From: an uncultured Prevotella sp.
GTDB lineage: Bacteria > Bacteroidota > Bacteroidia > Bacteroidales > Bacteroidaceae
DNA length: 5,196 nucleotides
Direction: 5' to 3'
NCBI GenBank assembly: GCA_934229335.1
Contig: CAKQDQ010000162.1
Span: forward strand, 1-5,196
Below are positions 1 through 5,196 of the stretch, in pieces (position 1 is the stretch's first letter; each line of letters starts with the position of its first letter). A model generated the notes under the pieces. The model ran no database searches and was not told where the DNA came from. It was given only the letters and a program-made list of their open reading frames with translations. The translations under genes and the position numbers were made by a program.

Positions 1-292
1 TGTTACATCTTAACGCTAAGTCAAGTGTATCCATCTCATAGCCAATAGAAGCTGCCTCCAAAGGTCCTCTTCCCTCATATACTTCATCAAGGTTATAACC
101 GAGAATAGCCGTATTAGCCACTTCTGAACCAGGCATATACCCTTCGGGAACAGTCACGAGACGACCTGTACGTCCTGTTTTCGCCAACATATCCATGTAA
201 GGTGTCTTTGCAAATTGCAAAGGTGTTTTTCCTCCCAACTTTTCTATTGGGTTATCAGCCATTCCATCACCAAGGATTACTATTGTCTTCAT
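1..292 (-). CDS. apgM: apgM-family phosphomutase-like protein, probable homoserine kinase (5' part only)
   Basis: This is the N-terminal 97 residues of a protein of the 2,3-bisphosphoglycerate-independent, archaeal-type phosphoglycerate mutase family (alkaline phosphatase superfamily, metal-dependent, cytosolic). The start is [20 protein letters not shown]: the Asp of GDGMADNP (residue 9) is the expected first metal ligand. The next stretch, [16 protein letters not shown], matches the family. The Ser of MPGSEVAN (about residue 56) is the expected phospho-accepting nucleophile, and [16 protein letters not shown] follows. The family is usually about 400 residues, so roughly three quarters lies beyond the left edge. 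The ATG at 290-292 is 17 bp after the thrA stop and has a strong GGGAGG six bases upstream, which fixes the start. Directly behind thrA, the protein is more likely the homoserine kinase proposed for this subfamily in Bacteroidetes than a glycolytic mutase. Family membership is clear, but the substrate is inferred from position. Confidence 0.9.
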   Translation of the reverse strand, partial: MKTIVILGDGMADNPIEKLGGKTPLQFAKTPYMDMLAKTGRTGRLVTVPEGYMPGSEVANTAILGYNLDEVYEGRGPLEAASIGYEMDTLDLALRCN

Positions 293-298
293 ATTTTT

Positions 299-304
299 CC
301 TCCC
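299..304 (-). promoter_or_regulatory. Shine-Dalgarno site of the apgM-like gene
   Basis: GGGAGG lies on the minus strand with a six-base A-rich spacer before the ATG at 290-292. It falls in the 17-bp gap after the thrA stop codon. Bacteroidetes genes often lack a clear Shine-Dalgarno sequence, so this strong match supports both the chosen start and independent ribosome loading on a shared thrA-apgM mRNA. Confidence 0.7.
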
Positions 305-309
305 GTCAT

Positions 310-2760
310 TTAGATGTTTGCAATAGACAAAACGTTAGCAAAGACGCCTGCCGCTGTTACGCTCGCACCAGCGCCAAAGCCTTGTATCAGCATTGGATAC
401 TCCTTGTATCGCTCCGTAGTAAGGGTCACAATATTGTTCGAACCCTCCAACTCATAGAATGGATGATTCTGTGGAATCTCTTTCAGTCCTACATTGGCAG
501 TCACTACGTCATTGTCGTCTACTTCCATCTTGGCAACAAATCTCCACTTACATCCCTTGGCGGCAAGAGCTTTTCTGCGAATCTCAAAATCCTCATCAAG
601 ACTTGGAAGCTTCTTCCAGAATTCCTCTACACTTCCTTCAAAGTATTCGTTTGGCACAAACAGATTCTTTACTACATCCTCCTGCTCTATGCGATAGCCA
701 GCTTCACGGGTAAGAATAACGAGTTTTCTCACCACATCCATACCAGAAAGGTCTATACGTGGGTCAGGTTCTGCAAAGCCAAGCTCCTTCGCCTGCTTTA
801 CAGTTTCAGAGAAAGGAACTTCCTCGCTTAAGGCATTAAAGATATAATTAAGAGTACCGCTCAATACAGCTTCTATCTTTAATATCTTATCTCCAGAATT
901 ACGAAGGTCGTTTATAGTACCTATTATAGGAAGTCCAGCACCTACATTCGTCTCAAAACGGAACTTCACTCCTTTTCGAAGGGCTGTCTCCTTTAATTTT
1001 CTGTAACCCTCATAGTCGCTTGACGCCGCAATCTTATTGGCAGCAATGACACTCACGTTATGCTCCAACAACTCCTGATACAGTTCCGCAACGTCCTTTG
1101 ACGCAGTGCAGTCTACGAAAACAGCGTTAAAAATGTTCATATTAACGATATTTTCAAGTAGTTTACGAGCATTTGAAGGCTCAGAAGCCTCTAATGCCTC
1201 ACGATATGTATCAAGGTTTAGTCCTTCCCTATTATATATAGCTTTCTTAGAAGACGCGATACCTACAACATTCAACAGAAGCTGCGACTCATTTTTCAAG
1301 CTATCATACTGCGAACGTATCTGCTCTATAAGCTTCGCTCCAACAGTACCTACTCCACACAAGAAGAGGTTAAGTACCTTATATTCAGAAAGGAAGAACG
1401 AATCATGAATTACATTCAGAGACTTACGTAAGTACTGTTCCTTCACTACGAAAGAGATATTTGTCTCTGACGCACCTTGAGCACAAGCTATTATGCTGAT
1501 ACCAGAGCGTCCCAAAGTACCAAACAATTTACCTGCAATACCTGGTGTGCGCTTCATATTTTCGCCCACAATAGCAATTGTAGCCAAACCAGTCTCAACT
1601 TGCATCGGGAACATCGCACCCGTATTTATCTCCTTTTCAAATTCTTCATTCAGCACCCTCGTAGCAGCCTCTACATCACTTGCCTTTACACCTATAGATG
1701 TAGAATTCTCTGATGAAGCCTGAGATACCATAAAGACTGATATTCCTTCATTAGCAAGTGTAGTAAATATACGTCTATTTACACCAATCACACCTACCAT
1801 AGAAAGTCCCGTTACAGTTATCAAGGCTGTACCACCAATAGAAGAAATACCCTTAATAGGCTTATGATCCCCCTCTATCTCTTCCTTAATAATTGTACCT
1901 TCCGCTTTCGGATTAAACGTATTCTTAACCCTTATCGGTATATTCTTAACACATACAGGATATATTGTTGGTGGATATATTACCTTAGCACCGAAGTTAC
2001 ACAGCTCCATTGCCTCTACATACGACAGTTCCTTTATAGGATAAGCACTACTTATCACACGTGGGTCTGCCGTCATGAATCCATCAACATCAGTCCATAT
2101 CTCCAACACCTCTGCATTAAGGGCAGCAGCAATTATCGCAGCTGTATAATCAGAGCCGCCACGTCCCAGGTTTGTAGTTTCTCCACTCTCATGGTCTTTA
2201 GATATAAAGCCTGGCACAAGCGATATGCGTGGCAACTCCGCAAAAGTTTGACGCACGAGCTTATTAGTCAATTCCGCGTCAAGAACGTGTTTTCCCTGCT
2301 TATCTTCTGTCTTTATAAAGTTTCGTGAATCAAACCACTTCGCACCCTTTATCAGCGTTGCCACGATATTAGAACTAAGACGTTCACCATAAGCAACAAT
2401 GGCATCCTGTGTTTTTTCAGACAAATCATGAATAAGGAACACACCGAAATAAATGCTTCTCAACTGTTCAAGCAGCGAATCAACAGTGGTAAATAACCTT
2501 TCCCTGTCTTTCGGATTGGTTATAATGGTATCAATCATCTTATGATGACGATCTACAATACCCTCAAATTCTTCACGATAACGCTCATCACCGGCAAGTG
2601 CAAGACGTGATGTAGCTAACAGTTTGTCAGTAATGCCACCAAGAGCACTTACCACAACGATTACTGACTGTTCCTTTGCCTCGTTCATAACGATATTCTT
2701 AAGGCTAAGGATACTCTCTACAGAACCAACGCTGGTTCCGCCAAACTTAAGTACTTTCAT
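310..2760 (-). CDS. thrA: bifunctional aspartokinase / homoserine dehydrogenase
   Basis: This cytosolic 816-residue enzyme phosphorylates aspartate and, through a second domain, reduces aspartate semialdehyde to homoserine with NAD(P)H, the first and third steps towards threonine. The aspartokinase domain covers about residues 1-295, with KFGGTSVG (5-12), GRGGSDYTA (199-207) and TDVDGF (223-228). Two ACT-type regulatory segments follow at about 315-385 and 393-455, the usual site of amino-acid feedback in this family. The dehydrogenase domain runs from about 463 to the end. It has a Rossmann GVGTVG (469-474), Lys576 in [16 protein letters not shown] (607-616), SGTLNYIF (634-641), and a motif at 664-679 whose Glu664, Asp670, Asp675 and Lys679 match the catalytic residues known in homoserine dehydrogenases. 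The length is typical of fused ThrA. The start is secure: an in-frame TAG lies nine bases upstream (2767-2769), and the kinase motif begins at residue 5. It leads the operon with the apgM-like gene. No damage is seen. Confidence 0.98.
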   Translation of the reverse strand: MKVLKFGGTSVGSVESILSLKNIVMNEAKEQSVIVVVSALGGITDKLLATSRLALAGDERYREEFEGIVDRHHKMIDTIITNPKDRERLFTTVDSLLEQLRSIYFGVFLIHDLSEKTQDAIVAYGERLSSNIVATLIKGAKWFDSRNFIKTEDKQGKHVLDAELTNKLVRQTFAELPRISLVPGFISKDHESGETTNLGRGGSDYTAAIIAAALNAEVLEIWTDVDGFMTADPRVISSAYPIKELSYVEAMELCNFGAKVIYPPTIYPVCVKNIPIRVKNTFNPKAEGTIIKEEIEGDHKPIKGISSIGGTALITVTGLSMVGVIGVNRRIFTTLANEGISVFMVSQASSENSTSIGVKASDVEAATRVLNEEFEKEINTGAMFPMQVETGLATIAIVGENMKRTPGIAGKLFGTLGRSGISIIACAQGASETNISFVVKEQYLRKSLNVIHDSFFLSEYKVLNLFLCGVGTVGAKLIEQIRSQYDSLKNESQLLLNVVGIASSKKAIYNREGLNLDTYREALEASEPSNARKLLENIVNMNIFNAVFVDCTASKDVAELYQELLEHNVSVIAANKIAASSDYEGYRKLKETALRKGVKFRFETNVGAGLPIIGTINDLRNSGDKILKIEAVLSGTLNYIFNALSEEVPFSETVKQAKELGFAEPDPRIDLSGMDVVRKLVILTREAGYRIEQEDVVKNLFVPNEYFEGSVEEFWKKLPSLDEDFEIRRKALAAKGCKWRFVAKMEVDDNDVVTANVGLKEIPQNHPFYELEGSNNIVTLTTERYKEYPMLIQGFGAGASVTAAGVFANVLSIANI

Positions 2761-2864
2761 ACTTTCCTATAAGTGTTTGTTGATAAAATTCCCCATAACA
2801 AATGGGGGTGACTTTCTCTTTCTTCCGCACCTGCTATGATATACAGCCGACGGCATAGACACAT
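2757..2864 (-). CDS. possible 35-codon leader ORF overlapping the thrA start
   Basis: An ATG at 2862-2864 in the thrA leader opens a 35-codon frame. Its TGA shares ATGA with the thrA start codon, the arrangement typical of translational coupling. A GGGAGGG (2867-2873) lies just upstream, but its spacing to the ATG (2-3 bases) is shorter than ideal. The peptide starts MCLCRRLYIIAG, has no signal or membrane segment, and has no run of Thr or Ile codons. A second overlapping candidate starts at 2854-2856, is in frame with thrA, and ends after 29 codons at the TAG at 2767-2769. A frame this short can occur by chance, so this is a weak call. Confidence 0.15.
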   Translation of the reverse strand: MCLCRRLYIIAGAEERESHPHLLWGILSTNTYRKV

Positions 2865-2933
2865 TTCCCTCCCTACAACAGAGCGTAATCTGAATATGTC
2901 GCGCCTTCCGTGTATCGTAACAACTTACGGAAT
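2761..2933 (-). promoter_or_regulatory. long 5' leader of the thrA operon, possibly regulatory
   Basis: The predicted thrA promoter leaves about 170 nt of transcribed leader before the start codon. This leader is clearly less AT-rich than the flanking 2941-3064. It contains several possible small stems on the minus strand. CGTAA-GTTG-TTACG (2916-2929) competes with TTCCGT pairing to ACGGAA (2927-2932 with 2906-2911). GACATA (2895-2900) can pair with TGTGTC (2858-2863) with one G-U pair. CTATG (2854-2858) can pair with CATAG (2834-2838). A C-rich/G-rich hairpin lies at 2791-2807. I do not recognise a known riboswitch class, and there is no Thr/Ile-rich leader peptide. A regulatory role is inferred from length, structure and the operon it precedes. 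Confidence 0.4.
2791..2807 (-). promoter_or_regulatory. attenuator-like hairpin before thrA
   Basis: On the minus strand CCCCAT, a five-base TTGTT loop and ATGGGG form a perfect six-pair stem. It is followed by AATTTTATC, a modest T-rich stretch. It ends 30 bases before the thrA ATG, inside the transcribed leader. This could be a weak intrinsic terminator used for attenuation, or a structure that affects ribosome access. The T tract is short and interrupted, so it is not a convincing constitutive terminator. Confidence 0.3.
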
Positions 2934-2939
2934 CGGGTG

Positions 2940-2969
2940 CAAAAGTACAAAAATTATTTGAATTACAAA
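2940..2969 (-). promoter_or_regulatory. Bacteroidetes-type promoter of the thrA operon
   Basis: On the minus strand there is a TTTG at 2966-2969, an 18-base AT-rich spacer, and TACTTTTG at 2940-2947. This fits the Bacteroidetes primary-sigma consensus of TTTG near -33 and TAnnTTTG near -7. Transcription would start at about 2930-2935 and read through the leader into thrA and the apgM-like gene. It is the best consensus match in the intergenic region on either strand. Confidence 0.75.
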
Positions 2970-3064
2970 ATTTTTCATCGTCAAAATTCTATTTTCTTTA
3001 CCATTTACTATTCTTGTCTTTTTGTTATACAATAAAAAAAAGTTGTTTACGTTATCATTGTAGT
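2970..3064 (+). promoter_or_regulatory. AT-rich upstream region of the receptor gene, promoter not resolved
   Basis: This very AT-rich stretch must carry the plus-strand promoter of the receptor gene, but no full consensus match is present. TATCATTG (3053-3060) and TATTCTTG (3009-3016) each differ from TAnnTTTG at one base, and neither has a TTTG at the right distance upstream. The TTTG at 3021-3024 is 28 bases from the nearer one, which is too far. A run of eight A (3034-3041) and a short inverted repeat TTGT-TAT-ACAA (3022-3032) also lie here. No purine-rich Shine-Dalgarno site precedes the ATG at 3065. Confidence 0.3.
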
Positions 3065-5196
3065 ATGTATACATTTTCTTTATCATCATATCACACTAAA
3101 GGCAAAGTGTCACTGACACTTCTACTATTATTCATGCCCCTAATGCTGTTAGCCCAAAACTTTGTGCTAACAGGTAGAGTACTTGACAACGACGGTAATC
3201 CCGTAGAATTAGCTACTGTGTCATGTCTCAAGCAAGGCAAAGCCACAATGACCAATCTACGTGGCGACTTCGCCCTTGAGTTATCCTCTGCCGACTCTGT
3301 TGTTGTTCGCTTCTCTATGATTGGCTATAAGACTAAGGAACGCATATTACGTCGCCCTCGTGGTAGGCAAAACCTTCAAGTAACACTTTATGAAGGTAGT
3401 ACGATGCTTGATGATGTCACCGTAACAGAAAAGAAACGTCAGACCTCCACCACACAAGACCTGAAATTAGCAGACATAAAAAATGCACCTTCCGCATCAG
3501 GAAATGCAGTAGAAGACCTTATACAGCAACAAGCTGGCGTTAGTACTCACAGTGAGCTGTCATCCCAATACAACGTAAGAGGTGGTAGCTTCGATGAAAA
3601 TTCCGTTTACATAAATGATGTGGAGGTATACAGACCTTTTCTCGTGAGAAGTGGACAACAGGAGGGACTCTCTATTATCAACGGTGACATGGTAGAGAGT
3701 ATAGCCTTCTCTACTGGTGGCTATGAGGCGCAATACGGTGACAAGATGTCTTCTGCCCTGAGCATAAAATACCGCAAGCCAAAGAAGACTGAAGCATCAC
3801 TAAGTGCCAGTTTCCTTGGTGGTTCTGCGTATTTAGGCTTAGGCAACAAGAAGTTTTCATGGTCAAATGCTGTTCGCTACAAGACTACTAAGGCGTTATT
3901 GAAGACCTTTGAGACTAACGGTGAATATGATCCGCAATTCATAGACTATCAAACTTACCTTTCATATACACCAAACAAAAGATGGCAGATAGACTTTATC
4001 GGCAATATCTCACAATCAAAATATAACTTCTATCCAACAGACCGCGAAACATCGTTCGGCACATTGAATAACGTAAAAGGTTTCAAGGTTTATTTTGATG
4101 GACAGGAAAAGGACATTTTTCGCACTTACTTTGGCTCCCTGTCCATAAAACGCAACATCAACGAGAGGACGAACATTTCTCTCATTGGCTCTGCCTTCCA
4201 CACGAAGGAACAAGAGACGTATGATATTCAAGGGCAGTACTGGCTCACACAAACCGAGACGCAGCAGAACTTGGGAGTAGGAACATACATGGAGTATGCT
4301 CGCAACTACCTCACAGCTAATGTAGCGAGTGCAAAACTGATGCTTGAGCACCATGCCAACAAGCATAACATACAGACTGCTCTTACGATAAAATGGGAAA
4401 ATATCAAGGAACAATCTCGCGAATATGAGATGCGAGACTCTTCTGGATATATCGTGCCACACAGTGGTACAGACCTATATATGATATATACCCTCGCCGC
4501 AAAGAATACACTTAACGCACGACGTACTGAGTTCTACATACAAGACACATGGCGATTCAACAATGCCGCAGAGACTACATTCTACACATTAAACTATGGC
4601 ATAAGGTTCGCAAACTGGTCTTTCAACAAAGAAAGTATTGTCTCTCCCCGTGCATCGTTGGCTATCGTACCTGCCTTTAATCACGATGCGACATTCCGTT
4701 TAGCTATGGGACTGTACTATCAGGCTCCTTTCTTCAAAGAACTTAGAGATACAATAACCATTGAAGGTGTAACCTATGCCACACTCAACAACAAAATAAA
4801 ATCACAACGTAGCATACACTTTATAGGGGCTTTTGACTACCGTTTTAAATTAATGGACAGACCGTTCAAATTCACAGCGGAAGCATATTACAAGGCTTTG
4901 TCAAACCTCGTGCCATATAGTGTTAACAATCTAAAGGTTACTTACAACGGCATTAACGAATGTTCTGGCCACGCCATGGGTATAGACTTCAAGTTATACG
5001 GTGAATTTGTACCAGGTACTGACTCATGGATTACCTTCTCGCTAATGAAGACCAATATGGATTATAGGGGGATGTCCATACCAATGCCAACCGACCAGCG
5101 TTATGCCGTCAACCTATTCTTTACTGATTATTTCCCTGGTACTGACAAATGGAAGATGGCACTTAAGTTAGCTTACGCTGACGGACTGCCTTTTGG
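3065..5196 (+). CDS. TonB-dependent outer-membrane receptor with carboxypeptidase-regulatory-like domain (3' end missing)
   Basis: 710 codons are open to the right edge. The protein is an outer-membrane beta-barrel transporter that would import a ligand using TonB energy. A signal peptide has basic residues at 12-14, a hydrophobic core at 15-29, and probable cleavage at LLA30/Q31. A carboxypeptidase-D regulatory-like beta-sandwich follows (about 32-110: LTGRVLDNDGNPVELATV, NLRGDFAL, FSMIGYKT). LDDVTVT (115-121) is TonB-box-like. The plug domain (about 125-240) has NVRGGSFDENSVYINDVEVY and later STGGYEAQYGDKMSSALSI. From about 243 on, alternating aromatic strands such as YIQDTWRFNNAAE and AEAYYKALSNLVPYS fit the 22-strand barrel. 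Related proteins are about 800 or more residues, so the last strands are probably outside. It lacks the SusC plug signature and no susD is visible, so a glycan role is not supported. The substrate is unknown. The ATG at 3065 is the only one giving the complete signal peptide. The gene is divergent from thrA. Confidence 0.93.
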   Translation, partial: MYTFSLSSYHTKGKVSLTLLLLFMPLMLLAQNFVLTGRVLDNDGNPVELATVSCLKQGKATMTNLRGDFALELSSADSVVVRFSMIGYKTKERILRRPRGRQNLQVTLYEGSTMLDDVTVTEKKRQTSTTQDLKLADIKNAPSASGNAVEDLIQQQAGVSTHSELSSQYNVRGGSFDENSVYINDVEVYRPFLVRSGQQEGLSIINGDMVESIAFSTGGYEAQYGDKMSSALSIKYRKPKKTEASLSASFLGGSAYLGLGNKKFSWSNAVRYKTTKALLKTFETNGEYDPQFIDYQTYLSYTPNKRWQIDFIGNISQSKYNFYPTDRETSFGTLNNVKGFKVYFDGQEKDIFRTYFGSLSIKRNINERTNISLIGSAFHTKEQETYDIQGQYWLTQTETQQNLGVGTYMEYARNYLTANVASAKLMLEHHANKHNIQTALTIKWENIKEQSREYEMRDSSGYIVPHSGTDLYMIYTLAAKNTLNARRTEFYIQDTWRFNNAAETTFYTLNYGIRFANWSFNKESIVSPRASLAIVPAFNHDATFRLAMGLYYQAPFFKELRDTITIEGVTYATLNNKIKSQRSIHFIGAFDYRFKLMDRPFKFTAEAYYKALSNLVPYSVNNLKVTYNGINECSGHAMGIDFKLYGEFVPGTDSWITFSLMKTNMDYRGMSIPMPTDQRYAVNLFFTDYFPGTDKWKMALKLAYADGLPF

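Noticed and set aside
202..2839. Several plus-strand open frames of about 67 to 209 codons
   Set aside because: All but the last lie wholly or mainly antisense to the strongly supported thrA gene; the frame at 2624-2839 extends only into its leader. Their translations show no domain or motif and have shadow-like composition.
2761..2933. Classical threonine attenuator with a Thr/Ile-rich leader peptide
   Set aside because: The short frames in the leader were read in full and contain only scattered Thr and Ile codons, so the enterobacterial type of thr attenuation is not supported.
3034..3041. Run of eight A upstream of the receptor as a phase-variation tract
   Set aside because: The run is short, lies in a generally A/T-rich stretch, and is not placed within a well-spaced promoter, so slippage-based switching has no real support.
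4016..4462. Minus-strand open frame of 148 codons
   Set aside because: It lies fully inside the receptor gene on the opposite strand, whose frame is continuous and has clear domain motifs. The antisense translation shows no recognisable family.
3065..5196. SusC/RagA-type nutrient receptor
   Set aside because: The plug lacks the typical SusC signature around the predicted ligand-gating region, and no SusD-like gene is visible. It fits the more general TonB-dependent receptor family better.

Overview
The window looks like chromosomal DNA from a Bacteroidetes bacterium, most likely a Prevotella-type member of the Bacteroidales. Three things point there: a fused aspartokinase/homoserine dehydrogenase followed directly by an archaeal-type phosphoglycerate mutase homologue, an outer-membrane TonB-dependent receptor with an N-terminal carboxypeptidase-regulatory-like domain, and a promoter of the Bacteroidetes type (TTTG, then TAnnTTTG) in front of the biosynthetic operon. 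The species call is inference from gene content and was not checked by a search.

Layout: positions 1-292 (minus strand) hold the first 97 codons of an apgM-family gene that runs off the left edge. Positions 310-2760 (minus) hold a complete 816-residue bifunctional aspartokinase/homoserine dehydrogenase (thrA). The two are 17 bp apart and surely form one operon, thrA-apgM, probably followed outside the window by thrC. Positions 2761-3064 form a divergent intergenic region. Its left part is a transcribed leader of about 170 nt for thrA, with several small inverted repeats and one short open frame. The thrA promoter sits at 2940-2969, and the rest is AT-rich. Positions 3065-5196 (plus) hold 710 codons of a TonB-dependent outer-membrane receptor that is open at the right edge.

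How the genes work together: ThrA carries out the first step (aspartate to aspartyl phosphate) and the third step (aspartate semialdehyde to homoserine) of threonine synthesis. The apgM-like protein downstream sits where a homoserine kinase is needed, and in Bacteroidetes this subfamily has been proposed to fill that role. The receptor is transcribed away from the operon, and nothing in its sequence links it to threonine metabolism.

No mobile element, CRISPR array, tRNA or rRNA was seen. The region is mostly ordinary housekeeping sequence. The points worth a second look are the likely homoserine kinase role of the apgM homologue and the structured thrA leader.
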